Positions 7,437-15,737 of a DNA stretch of 64,000 nucleotides are shown piece after piece. The position numbers and the translations under genes are program-made. The stretch lies in assembly GCF_007859675.1 (NCBI RefSeq), contig NZ_CP042305.1:1674001-1738000 (forward strand). The letters run 5' to 3'. The notes below the pieces were generated by a model, which worked only from the letters and a program-made list of their open reading frames with translations, was not told the origin of the DNA and did no database searches. Position 1 is the stretch's first letter; each line of letters starts with the position of its first letter. Origin of the DNA: Humibacter ginsenosidimutans. GTDB taxonomy: Bacteria > Actinomycetota > Actinomycetes > Actinomycetales > Microbacteriaceae.

Positions 7437-8684
7437 CTAGAACTCGTGATAGTAGAAGGCCAGATCGTTCCTGGTTCCCGACTTCCTCCCGAGAAACCCA
7501 GGGTTCTCGGCGATTCCGCTCTTATGGTGCGGCACAGGCGTCAGCTGCAGCTCGCTGATGAGGAGCTCCTCAATCGCATCGCGATGCTGTGTCCCCGTGT
7601 CGTCGCCAGAAGGCGCTTCGACGAGCGGCTCCGTGGAGGATATTCGCGGGTCCAGCAAGGCCTCCGCAAGCCCCGTTAGCTGAACAATCTGCGTCGTGGC
7701 TCCGCCGCTTGAGTACCGTCGCACGAACTCGATGACATCTCGCGCGTCACACCCATAGATAGGCCCCAGACCCACGCGAATCCCCAGCGGTCGCTCACCA
7801 TCGAACCTTTCCATAGCCCAATGCTCAGGGTCGAGATAGCCGTCGCGGAACTGGTCTTGCGTGACCGGGCGCAAGAATCCTTCCTCGATCAGCCAGTCCA
7901 TTCGTGACCTGGACATGGAGCTTGGAGTGTCATGGCCGTGGTCCAGCCCGCGAACAAGGTCGTCCGACGGCTTCGGCCCAGACCACTCGACCATCTCAAG
8001 CATGAGCGGGAAGACGAAGCGGCCAATCTTGTAGAGCGGCTGTCCGTGGCTGGACTCCTTCGGATCGGGAGTCTGGCGGTACAGCGTGACCGCGCTCCTT
8101 AGTACCTTCCGGAGCAGGTAGGTGCCTCGGCGGTCCATGAGGGCGAGCTTGGTGACTGCGCGTTTGGACACCCGTCCAGGATGATTTGCTTCCTGAGCAA
8201 GCAACTTTGCCCAGAGTTCCTGCACCATCTCGTCCGAGACCCCGCCGATGTATTCGAACGCGAAACCCAGCCAATCGTCCTCAATGTCTTCGGGGGACGC
8301 GGCAGGGGCGATCATCGGCATTGCGAGGTTGATCGTGGAGTCGATGTTCTGAAAGCGGCGCCCGTAGTCGGCAATGAGCATCTGTACGGCAGCGAGCGAG
8401 TTCGGGGAGACGTCTTGGAGTGCCTCAGCAGCGGAACGGACCGCGGCGACCCTTATTTCGAGCGCCTTAGCATCCCGCTTCGCGGTGTGGACTGGAAGCA
8501 CCGTCTCCTTGAGTTGATAGAACCGGTCCGCGCGATCAAGCAGGCCCTCGGGGCCCTTGCGGGCTTCACGAGCAACACCTTCTACCGCCTTGCCGAGGCC
8601 CAACGAGTCGTCGCTCAACTCGACCTTTACAACCGAGCCCTCTGGCCCGCCGAAGATGGAAGGTTCGATGCTTCCACTGACCAC
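7437..8684 (-). CDS. DUF2806-like protein, antisense cargo (possible defence gene)
   Basis: The 415-residue protein lies opposite to the transfer operon and its codon use looks less GC-rich than its neighbours. The segment with DDWLGFAFEY, then VSDEMVQELWAKLLAQE and PGRVSKRAVTKLA (residues about 137-180) is the signature of DUF2806, which reads like 'the cells being the last Trp-Ala-x-x-Leu-Ala-x-Glu helix'. The N-terminal third is helical; the C-terminal part (FVRRYSSGG..., LTGLAEALL) forms a second folded domain. There is no signal, membrane helix or clear catalytic motif. DUF2806 proteins occur with mobile and defence loci, but their biochemistry is unknown to me. It has its own transcription unit; the region 8685-8975 would hold its promoter. 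Confidence 0.65.
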   Translation of the reverse strand: MVSGSIEPSIFGGPEGSVVKVELSDDSLGLGKAVEGVAREARKGPEGLLDRADRFYQLKETVLPVHTAKRDAKALEIRVAAVRSAAEALQDVSPNSLAAVQMLIADYGRRFQNIDSTINLAMPMIAPAASPEDIEDDWLGFAFEYIGGVSDEMVQELWAKLLAQEANHPGRVSKRAVTKLALMDRRGTYLLRKVLRSAVTLYRQTPDPKESSHGQPLYKIGRFVFPLMLEMVEWSGPKPSDDLVRGLDHGHDTPSSMSRSRMDWLIEEGFLRPVTQDQFRDGYLDPEHWAMERFDGERPLGIRVGLGPIYGCDARDVIEFVRRYSSGGATTQIVQLTGLAEALLDPRISSTEPLVEAPSGDDTGTQHRDAIEELLISELQLTPVPHHKSGIAENPGFLGRKSGTRNDLAFYYHEF

Positions 8685-8975
8685 GGGGGCTCCTTCGGCT
8701 CGGGATTTGGCGGGTCCGTGGACCAGCCGGATGCCCCAAGTCTAGCGATCGAGAGGTCTCGGCTCCGGCGAGGGTAGACAAGGGCCACGACGACCACCGT
8801 GCCGCCTTTTGGCATAGCTGACGCTTCGGATCAGCGGCCCCGCGAGCGCTTGGGCACGTCCCGATTCCGACCGACACCGCGCGCGACCACCGGTGCTGTT
8901 GAGGGAAGTGCACCTGTGGCGTGTACCCCGTCTGCGAGTTCGTGGGCGGGCCGCCCGTCGCCAAGGAGACCTACC
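8685..8975. other. 291-base gap between DUF2806 cargo and second DUF6112-type gene
   Basis: No convincing gene is seen. The left part must hold the minus-strand promoter of the cargo gene. The right part holds one recurrent site (8908-8916) and the RBS AAGGAG (8963-8968) of the next sense gene. Left of about 8,820 the bases look less GC-rich, so the cargo boundary may lie there. I found no terminal inverted repeats or target duplication around the cargo. Confidence 0.5.
8908..8916. promoter_or_regulatory. Recurrent GTGCACCTG site upstream of gene at 8976
   Basis: A shorter match (GTGCACCTG) to the sites at 2853, 4791 and 19557. It lies about 60 bases upstream of the GTG start of the second DUF6112-type gene. 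Confidence 0.3.
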
Positions 8976-9299
8976 GTGTTCGATCTGCTCGCCACCGTCA
9001 TGTCCGCGCCGCCGCTGCTGGTGCCGATGGACATCAACATCGACCCCAACACCAACGGCCTGCCGGGGATCAACCAGCTGCGCACCATCGTCGGCGCTGT
9101 GATGACTATCGGCCTGATCCTGTCCGTGCTCGCGCTGATCGTGTCCGCGATCGTGTGGGGCTTCGGCGCGAACTCCTCCAACCCGCACCTCGCCTCGCGC
9201 GGGAAGATCGGCGTCCTCGTCTCCTGCGGCGCGGCGGTGATCTGTGGCGCGAGCGTGACGCTCATCAACTTCTTCTGGAACGTCGGCCAGTCCGTCTGA
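8976..9299 (+). CDS. DUF6112-type small membrane protein (copy 2)
   Basis: The 107-residue protein starts at GTG behind AAGGAG. It carries an N-terminal extension (residues 1-35, PLLVPMDINIDPNTNGLPG) and then the two-helix core seen in the gene at 7134: QLRTIVGAVM, IVSAIVWGFG, GKIGVLVSCGAA. The parallel with copy 1 (DLRAVVGALL, IVSAIVWAIA, GRIGVLVSVGAA) is clear. The two are therefore tandem paralogues now separated by the DUF2806 cargo. Small two-helix proteins in this position may be pilin- or VirB3-like; that is inference. The TrbL-like gene follows 36 bases later. Confidence 0.75.
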   Translation: MFDLLATVMSAPPLLVPMDINIDPNTNGLPGINQLRTIVGAVMTIGLILSVLALIVSAIVWGFGANSSNPHLASRGKIGVLVSCGAAVICGASVTLINFFWNVGQSV

Positions 9300-9335
9300 C
9301 CCGGCCCGTCGTCGTCAAGAGTGCTGGTGTTCGTG

Positions 9336-10712
9336 ATGGGCGTGTGCGACGTTCCCGTGATCTCCTCGGTCTGCGATGCCGTCGGCGAAGGAGCCGCGTC
9401 GCTGGTGGCGGCCCCGTTCGACTGGCTCGCCCAGGCGATGGGTGCCGCCGCCGGGTGGCTGTTCGAGGCGGTCTGGTCGGTCTTCGACACCACGACACTG
9501 GTAGACGTCACCAAGCCCGGCTACATCGCCGTCTACAACCTGCTGTTCGGCATCGCGGTCTTCGTGATGCTGATCTTCTTCTGCCTCCAACTCATCACCG
9601 GCCTGATCCGACGCGACCCCACCGCACTCACCCGAGCCGCCCTCGGCCTGGCGAAGTCCGTCCTCGGGTCGTTCGTGGTTATCACGCTGACCGCACTGCT
9701 GCTGGAAGTCGTCGATCAGCTGTGCATCGGGATCGTGCAGGCCGCGGGAGAAACCACTGAGTCGATGGGCGACAAGATCGCCCTCCTCGCCGCAGGGCTC
9801 GTCGGCATCAACATCGCCGCTCCCGGCGTCGGTGCCATCATCACGATCTTCATGGCCGGCCTCGCGATCACCGCCGCCGCGATCGTGTGGCTGTCCCTCC
9901 TCGTCAGAAAAGCACTCCTGCTGGTCGCGGTCGTGTTCGCGCCGCTCGCCTTCTCTGGTGCGTCGTGGGACGCATCGCTGGGGTGGATCGGGAAGTGGGC
10001 GATGTTCGTCGTCGCTCTGATCTGCTCCAAGCTCGTGCTCGTCGTGATGTTCCTCGTCGCGATCACCCAGGTCTCCGCACCGATCGACGCCGACCTCGCC
10101 TCGGTCAGCGACCCCATCGCGGGAATCGTGCTGATGGCGATGGCCGCGTTCGCCCCGTACCTGACGTACAAGTTCATCGCGTTCGTCGGGTTCGACATGT
10201 ACCACGCGATCGGCTCCGAACAGGACGCCAAGAGCGCCCTCAACCGCCCGATCCCCGTCCCGACCAAGCCGCAAGGCGGCGGCGACCCGAAGAAGGTACT
10301 CGACGGAACCAGCAGCAGCGGGAACGCGAGCGGAGGCTCTGGCGGTGGAGGAAGCAGCGCACCGCCACCGCCCAAGACCCCGGCACCAGCACCCGCCGCG
10401 AGCGGCGGAGGTGCAGCCGGTGGTGGTGCCGCAGCAAGCGGAGGCAGTGCAGCCGTAGCCGGCCCCGTCGCCGCAGGGGTGGTGGTCGGGGCGAGTGTCG
10501 CCAAGGGTGCCGCGATCGCAGGGCCGAAGGCCGGAACCGCGCTGGGAGCCCAAGGCGAGCACGCCGCCGACGCAGCCGCGCAGACACCGCCACTGCCCGC
10601 AGCCTCACCTGCGGCACCGCCGTCGAGCCCGGCACCACGACCGCCGAGCAGCGACCCGTCACCGCCGCCGAAGCAGCCCCCGCCGCCCGCGCCACGCCCA
10701 CCGAAGGAGTAG
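9336..10712 (+). CDS. TrbL/VirB6-like conjugal transfer membrane protein
   Basis: The protein is 458 residues from ATG 9336; an in-frame GTG at 9321 would add five. The first 290 residues hold several long hydrophobic helices, typical of polytopic TrbL/VirB6 channel proteins that form the inner-membrane DNA path. The last 150 residues are low complexity: Gly/Ser/Ala/Pro repeats ending in a poly-proline tail, probably cytoplasmic and flexible. It sits between the DUF6112-type gene and the SCO6880 gene, the usual order in actinobacterial ICEs. No Walker motif is present, as expected. The stop TAG lies three bases before the next ATG. Confidence 0.8.
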   Translation: MGVCDVPVISSVCDAVGEGAASLVAAPFDWLAQAMGAAAGWLFEAVWSVFDTTTLVDVTKPGYIAVYNLLFGIAVFVMLIFFCLQLITGLIRRDPTALTRAALGLAKSVLGSFVVITLTALLLEVVDQLCIGIVQAAGETTESMGDKIALLAAGLVGINIAAPGVGAIITIFMAGLAITAAAIVWLSLLVRKALLLVAVVFAPLAFSGASWDASLGWIGKWAMFVVALICSKLVLVVMFLVAITQVSAPIDADLASVSDPIAGIVLMAMAAFAPYLTYKFIAFVGFDMYHAIGSEQDAKSALNRPIPVPTKPQGGGDPKKVLDGTSSSGNASGGSGGGGSSAPPPPKTPAPAPAASGGGAAGGGAAASGGSAAVAGPVAAGVVVGASVAKGAAIAGPKAGTALGAQGEHAADAAAQTPPLPAASPAAPPSSPAPRPPSSDPSPPPKQPPPPAPRPPKE

Positions 10713-10715
10713 ACG

Positions 10716-12185
10716 ATGAGCAGCCCGAACCACGACCGGCCCACCGCGGGCGAAGTCGTGCCGGTGAAGTTCTCCCGCCTCACCCGCCGCGGTGTCCTCC
10801 TCGGCCTGTCACTGACCCAGCTCATCACGCTCGCCATCGGCGGAGCCACGCTCATCGGCGCGTTCTACGCCGGCGGCGGAATGCTGCTCGCCTACACCGC
10901 CCCCATCTGGGTACTCGCCGCCGCGCTGACCTGGATACCCATCGCAGGCCGGCCCATCGTGGAATGGCTGCCCATCGCCTGCTGGTGGCTGTGGCGCACC
11001 ACCGGCGGACAACTGCTGTACCGGCGCAGGATCGTCGTCCCGCGTCCCGTCGGAACCCTCGCCCTGCCCGGCGATATGGCGCGACTGCGCGAGTACACCG
11101 ACCCCGACACCGGAGCCGGGATGATCCACGACCCCCACGCCGCCACCCTGACGGTGGTGTGCGAGGTCACCCATCCCGCGTTCGTGCTCCTCGATCCCGG
11201 CGAACAGGAACGCCGCGTCAGCTCCTGGGGCCGCGTCCTGGCCACCGTCTGCCGCTCCGGGCGGATCGCCACTCTTCAGGTCTTGGAGCGGACTCTGCCG
11301 GACTCTGGCACCGGACTCGCCGAATGGTGGGCCACCCACGGCACCCCGGACGGATCGTGGGCGGCCGACACCTACGCCGAACTCATCGACCGCGCCGGAC
11401 CCGCCGGCGAACGCCACGCCACCACGCTCTCGCTATCACTCGACATGAAGACCAGCGCTCGGCAGATCAGGACCGCCGGAGGCGGGATACGCGGTGCCGC
11501 CGCCGTGCTGCGGCAAGAGATGAACACGCTCGTCGCCGCGCTCCGCTCCGCCGACCTCTCGCCGTCGGGCTGGCTGACACCGGGGCAGATCGCGGTGATG
11601 CTGCGCTCCGCCTACGACCCCGCCATCGCTGCCACGCTGGAACGGCACGGGAGGCTCGGCCAGTCCCTCGCGACCGCAGGGCCGATTGCGGTCACCGAGA
11701 CCTGGGGACGGCTGCGCACCGATTCAGCTCATCACGCGGTGCTCTGGGTCAGCGAATGGCCCCGGTCGCTGGTATATCCGGGGTTCCTGTCGCCTGTGCT
11801 GCTGTCCACCGGAATCCAGCGGTCGTTCTCGCTGATCTGCACCCCAATGCGATCCGACGCGGCTGCTCGCGATATCCGCAAGAAGAAGGTTGAGCACATC
11901 TCCGACCAGGCCCAGCGCGCGAAGATCGGCCAGATCGAGGACGCCTCCCAGACCGCCGAGTACCACGACGTGCTCCAGCAAGAAGCTGACCTCACCGCCG
12001 GCCACGGCATCCTCCGCTACACCGGCCTCATCGCCGTCTCCGCACCCACCATCGACGAACTCGACGCCGCCGTCGCCGCCATCGAGCAAGCCGCGATCCA
12101 AGCCTCCTGCGAAACCCGCCTCCTCGTCGGCCAGCAAGCCGCCGCGTTCACCGCCGCCGCGCTGCCGCTATGTCGGCGTGTCTAG
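10716..12185 (+). CDS. SCO6880-family transfer protein (PrgI/VirB4-N-like)
   Basis: The 489-residue protein has two adjacent hydrophobic helices near the N-terminus (residues about 28-48 and 50-72), as in PrgI-like T4SS subunits. A long soluble domain follows, with motifs such as MARLREYTD, VSSWGRVLATVCRSG and WGRLRTDSAHHAVLWVSEWPR. There is no Walker A, so ATP turnover must come from the separate VirB4-like protein encoded at 15734. In related elements these two genes are close neighbours; here they are split by the antisense cargo unit at 12,242-14,863 and one extra gene. The end (AALPLCRRV) looks natural, so the gene seems intact despite the insertion. Confidence 0.8.
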   Translation: MSSPNHDRPTAGEVVPVKFSRLTRRGVLLGLSLTQLITLAIGGATLIGAFYAGGGMLLAYTAPIWVLAAALTWIPIAGRPIVEWLPIACWWLWRTTGGQLLYRRRIVVPRPVGTLALPGDMARLREYTDPDTGAGMIHDPHAATLTVVCEVTHPAFVLLDPGEQERRVSSWGRVLATVCRSGRIATLQVLERTLPDSGTGLAEWWATHGTPDGSWAADTYAELIDRAGPAGERHATTLSLSLDMKTSARQIRTAGGGIRGAAAVLRQEMNTLVAALRSADLSPSGWLTPGQIAVMLRSAYDPAIAATLERHGRLGQSLATAGPIAVTETWGRLRTDSAHHAVLWVSEWPRSLVYPGFLSPVLLSTGIQRSFSLICTPMRSDAAARDIRKKKVEHISDQAQRAKIGQIEDASQTAEYHDVLQQEADLTAGHGILRYTGLIAVSAPTIDELDAAVAAIEQAAIQASCETRLLVGQQAAAFTAAALPLCRRV

Positions 12186-12410
12186 CCAAAGTCGCGAACG
12201 CGAGTTGACCCGCCGCGCAGTTCTCCACCTTCGCACGGCACTCACGCACGAGCCTCAGCGAACCGAAGCATCGAGACGGGAACAGGCGCGTTCGGGGTCT
12301 TCGGCAGGTCAACCACAGGGAGAACGATCTGAACGTTGGCTTCGTCATCGACACCGAGATTCAACCAGTCCGTGCAGTCGAGATGAGGCAAGGATGCTGC
12401 GAGCTGGCGA

Positions 12411-13070
12411 TCAGCCAGCAGCAGGCTGAACGGGGGGGAAATGGATAACAGCAGATATCGTCGGGGCGGTCTCCGTCTTCCATCCGGAGCCGTCTTCATC
12501 GCCGAACGACATCTTGAGAGCCAAAGCTTCGTGCGCACCTTCCACGGTGGCTGCTGCTCCGTCAGGCGCAACAGCCACCAAGAAACGGAGGTCATCTGTA
12601 GGCGAAGATGATGTGCCATGCCGAACTGCCCGGACGAGGTCAGGATGCGAGTCGAGCAACTTGGGTGCCAGCGCGGTCATCCCCGCGAGCGCGGAGCGTA
12701 TGAATCTACCGGGGCGCACGCCACTCAAGGTGCCCACTATCTGCGTTCGCTCTCCCTTCAATGGTGAATTGACCAGGACGTTCACGAATGAATATGCCCA
12801 TCGAATGTACTCGTCGTCCCAAGGTGACGTGGCCACTCGGCAGGGCTCACAGTGTGCGTATAGGTTGGCGCCGCCAAGGCGCGGCCTCCCATAGACGAGC
12901 TGGCTATCAGCAGTCGTACCGCCCCACGAGAAGGACCGGTTGTTGAACGCGGCCTTCGGCGGTACGTGCGCCTTGGTGAGCTTTGCCCTGGCCCCGCACA
13001 ACGTGCATCGACCGACCTTTGATCGTTGACCTGTCGGCCTGAAACCTTCTTGTTCGTTCAAGCTCGTCAT
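12411..13070 (-). CDS. HNH-type Zn-finger protein, antisense cargo; frame broken at a G7 run
   Basis: From ATG 13070 the protein has CTLC (Cys 22, 25), AHVPPK (His 35) and HCEPC (Cys 74, 77) followed by DDEY, the treble-clef layout of HNH endonucleases; the usual Asn after the last Cys is Arg here. It lies 11 bases downstream of the gene at 13082-14863 on the same strand, so the two form an operon. The annotated frame stops at 12411. At the run of seven G (12432-12438) the coding signal jumps frame: one base fewer would continue FPPFSLLLADRQ and end at 12242, giving about 276 residues. The break may be a true mutation, slippage or a sequencing error. A nucleic-acid-targeting toxin or defence effector is inferred. 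Confidence 0.65.
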   Translation of the reverse strand: MTSLNEQEGFRPTGQRSKVGRCTLCGARAKLTKAHVPPKAAFNNRSFSWGGTTADSQLVYGRPRLGGANLYAHCEPCRVATSPWDDEYIRWAYSFVNVLVNSPLKGERTQIVGTLSGVRPGRFIRSALAGMTALAPKLLDSHPDLVRAVRHGTSSSPTDDLRFLVAVAPDGAAATVEGAHEALALKMSFGDEDGSGWKTETAPTISAVIHFPPVQPAAG

Positions 13071-13081
13071 CGGCAAAATCT

Positions 13082-14863
13082 CTAGGAGTCCGCTGCTGGG
13101 AGCTGTTCAAGCGTTGCCGGAGCCGGGACTGCGTGGGGGCTCGCCTCGGAGAGGACAGCAGCCAGGCTGTCTATGTCCTCGGGGGCCGCGACACCGGGGA
13201 ACATCCAGTGCAGATCGCGCTCGTCTGTGGCGACGTCGATGGTGGGCCGGACACCCACTCCGCGGGGCGATCGACCGCGCACGTTGCGCACTTCGTCCAG
13301 GGAGTAGATCGGGCCCAGTTCGCCTCGTCGTAGAAGACTCCCTGGATTGGCCGTGACGATCCGTCGGTCAGTGACAGCCACGAAAGTGCTCGACGCGAAC
13401 TTCTCAACGATCGCACTTCCTCTTCCTGGCGCAAGCGCATCCCATGTCGCATCAACCCGTTTAGCGAGAATCGCTGGCACGACTCCGGCGAAGTTGTGGG
13501 TCCCCACTTCGTACGGGAACGCCACGCTGCGAAGCGTCTCGCCATCCTCAAGGAACCACCGAAGGATATGCAGATACGGATCGAGTTCAAGCCCTTCGGG
13601 TGCGCATACCGCCGCTGGTACTGCTGGCATCTCGACTGCTGGCTGGAGCATGTTGGCCAAAGGGTCGATCGCTTCGAGGAGCTGCCTGCAAGTGAGTTGA
13701 GAAGCCTTGGCGTCTTTTCGCTTCTTCGTGAGAGGCACGGTGGCGCGGCCGGGGAGTTCGGCGATGATCCGCAACTCGCGGACGAGCGACTCGGTCAGCG
13801 ATCGGATTTCGGAGAGCGACTCGTCGATCTCGACGGGAGTGTTCCGGGCGATCCGGTCGAAGAGCTGCGCTTCGCTCTCGTCGTTGGTGCTTCGTGTTCT
13901 GGCGAGGGCGGCCCGGACAGCCTGGTACTCCGCGTGGGTCTTGAGTGAGCTGAGAAGCGCGTAGGTATCGAAGACGATTGCTTCGGCGTTGGATTCGAGG
14001 TACTGGCGGCGAGCGCGACTGTCCAACTTCCCGAGTTCCTGGACATGGCCTGCCACGTTCTTGCGGTATAGCTTCAATTGCTTGCGGATGTTGGGACCGC
14101 TGGGAGCGATGGGCTCCCAGACAGAGTCTGTGATGGCGTCGAGTTCGCGGGTCTCCTTGACTGCCTCATCGACGGACTCCGCCAGCCCTTCAAGCTCTGC
14201 CCATTGCTCGTTTCGGATGGCCTTGAGCGTCTGCGTCGTGAGCTGGATGTTGGAGCGGACGAGGCCGGAAATCTCGCCGAGCTGCATTTGGAGCGCGATC
14301 ATGGCGACGGCCGGGCCGATAGCTGCGATCGCCGTGGCGGCCGTCATGGAGGCTGGGATGAATCGCGCCTGGGCGACCAGTTCACCGTTCTTGAAGATCG
14401 CCCCGAGCTTGGCGCCGTCCTTTGCTGCCATCTCCCCGCCGCTCTTCAACAGAGATAGCGTCGCATCGTTGACGCGGAAGAGGCCTTGCGCGCTCGATAC
14501 AGCCTCTGCGACGTTCCCGACGATCGTGCCTGCGTTGCCGAAGGAGCCGAGAGCGGTGGAGAGCTGAGCGCGGTCGAAGGACGGCACCATGTCAAGGCTG
14601 ATGAGTTCAAGACCGTCGGGGACTTCGCCGAATACGACTGCGACGCCTGGCGTCACCTCGACGAGGGTCGTGGACGCTGCGAGCTCAAGCGCGTCGGACC
14701 TGACCTGACCATCCTCTGCGGTCTGCCTGCCAACGGCGTCGTCATTACCGGACTCGTCGCGCGGGTCGTCCATGTGGCTCTCCTTCTCGCCGGTGACTGC
14801 CTCGTGCCTCCCTCCGACGCCTCCATCAAGTATGTCAGCCGCCTTCGACAGCGCCTGGGTCAT
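13082..14863 (-). CDS. Cargo protein with hydrophobic helix and C-terminal PH-like domain
   Basis: I start at ATG 14863, which has AGGAGGTG upstream at good spacing; the frame extends further. The 593-residue protein has an acidic, disordered head (1-60), a region ending in an Ala-rich hydrophobic helix (about 171-193), a long coiled-coil-like stretch (about 195-330), and at 475-575 a bacterial PH/YcxB-like strand pattern (FVAVTDRRIVTANPGSLL..., YSLDEVRNV). Membrane-inserting helix plus coil plus lipid- or protein-binding PH domain recalls sensor/effector proteins, but I know no named family. It is the first gene of a two-gene antisense operon with the HNH protein, inside the transfer operon. 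Confidence 0.65.
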   Translation of the reverse strand: MTQALSKAADILDGGVGGRHEAVTGEKESHMDDPRDESGNDDAVGRQTAEDGQVRSDALELAASTTLVEVTPGVAVVFGEVPDGLELISLDMVPSFDRAQLSTALGSFGNAGTIVGNVAEAVSSAQGLFRVNDATLSLLKSGGEMAAKDGAKLGAIFKNGELVAQARFIPASMTAATAIAAIGPAVAMIALQMQLGEISGLVRSNIQLTTQTLKAIRNEQWAELEGLAESVDEAVKETRELDAITDSVWEPIAPSGPNIRKQLKLYRKNVAGHVQELGKLDSRARRQYLESNAEAIVFDTYALLSSLKTHAEYQAVRAALARTRSTNDESEAQLFDRIARNTPVEIDESLSEIRSLTESLVRELRIIAELPGRATVPLTKKRKDAKASQLTCRQLLEAIDPLANMLQPAVEMPAVPAAVCAPEGLELDPYLHILRWFLEDGETLRSVAFPYEVGTHNFAGVVPAILAKRVDATWDALAPGRGSAIVEKFASSTFVAVTDRRIVTANPGSLLRRGELGPIYSLDEVRNVRGRSPRGVGVRPTIDVATDERDLHWMFPGVAAPEDIDSLAAVLSEASPHAVPAPATLEQLPAADS

Positions 14864-14906
14864 CGCAGCACACCTCCTGGTCACACGACTTGCGAGGAGG
14901 CCGACC
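14864..14906. promoter_or_regulatory. 43-base divergent gap with two opposed ribosome binding sites
   Basis: AGGAGGTG (minus strand, over 14871-14878) serves the cargo gene and GAGGAGG (plus, 14894-14900) serves the gene at 14907. Only 43 bases separate the start codons, so at least one promoter must lie inside a neighbouring gene, or the sense gene is carried by read-through across the antisense cargo. Confidence 0.6.
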
Positions 14907-15737
14907 ATGCCCACGTTCTTCGATTCGACTGCCGATGCCGCTGAGGCGTCCGAAGCCTTGCGCGGACTCACTCACGCGAGCCGGGGGTTCGATCAGCCAG
15001 CCGAGATGTATGGGGTTATCGGTGACCTGTCCTCGGGGATGCGGTCGCTGCGGCAGGCGCTCGACCAGATCGCTGATGTTCACGAGCGCAAGGCCGCGCA
15101 CGCCTTCAACGACGCCGGCAGCCACGAGGCAGGAGTGCGGGACGCGCTCGCCACTGCGGAGGAGTTGCGTCAGGCCGCGAGTCTCGTCGACCGGGCGTAT
15201 GACCGGCTCGCGGAGGGGTTCATCGCTGCGGGGCGGATCGCTTGGCATCCCGAGCCCGCCGTCGAGGAGGCCGCGCCGTCGCGGTGGGTCAGCGTGGTGT
15301 TCCTCCAGGGCGAAGAGGCCGACCGGCCATTGCGCATCCTCGGCGAGCTGGGCCATGTCGATGCGGTGGACTTCCTCGCGCAGTGGGACTACGGCGACGA
15401 GACCACGCAGGCCGCGCTGGAGAACGGATACGTCTACGACGAGCCCGGCGAGGGAACAAACGACCGGGTGGCGCTCTCGGGCGACTACGCGCTGGTCGTC
15501 AACCCGCACGTCGGCTACGTCTCGTTGCTGCGCCGCTACACCGAACCGGAGGCAGAGACCCAGGCCGCCGAACAGATCGAGCCCGAGCCGGTGCAGGGTG
15601 GGCCGGAACTGCTGGTGTCGTACTCGTCGCCGGGCGCCCCAGAGCGGGCCGACCTGCCCGCGCCGAAGCGAGACGGATCGTGGTTCGAGCCGGCCAAGAT
15701 CACGGCGGTCAAGCAGGCGCGGGGGCTGGTGCGGTGA
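14907..15737 (+). CDS. Conserved ICE protein of unknown function upstream of VirB4-like gene
   Basis: The 276-residue protein starts behind a strong RBS. The first 110 residues are helical (RSLRQALDQIADVHERKAAHAF, EELRQAASLVDRAYDRLAEGF), likely coiled coil. The middle (residues about 122-215) is an alpha/beta domain: WVSVVFLQGEEADRPLRILG, then AVDFLAQWDYGD and GDYALVVNPHVGYVSLLRRY. The tail is Pro/Glu rich. No signal peptide, membrane segment or nucleotide-binding motif is seen. Its stop overlaps the GTG start of the VirB4-like ATPase, which argues for joint function in transfer. I do not recognise the family. Confidence 0.6.
   Translation: MPTFFDSTADAAEASEALRGLTHASRGFDQPAEMYGVIGDLSSGMRSLRQALDQIADVHERKAAHAFNDAGSHEAGVRDALATAEELRQAASLVDRAYDRLAEGFIAAGRIAWHPEPAVEEAAPSRWVSVVFLQGEEADRPLRILGELGHVDAVDFLAQWDYGDETTQAALENGYVYDEPGEGTNDRVALSGDYALVVNPHVGYVSLLRRYTEPEAETQAAEQIEPEPVQGGPELLVSYSSPGAPERADLPAPKRDGSWFEPAKITAVKQARGLVR

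Noticed and set aside
9887..11893. 668-codon plus-strand open frame over the TrbL and SCO6880 genes
   Set aside because: Its composition (Arg/His/Pro rich) is that of a GC-rich shadow frame; the overlapping frames encode recognisable transfer proteins.
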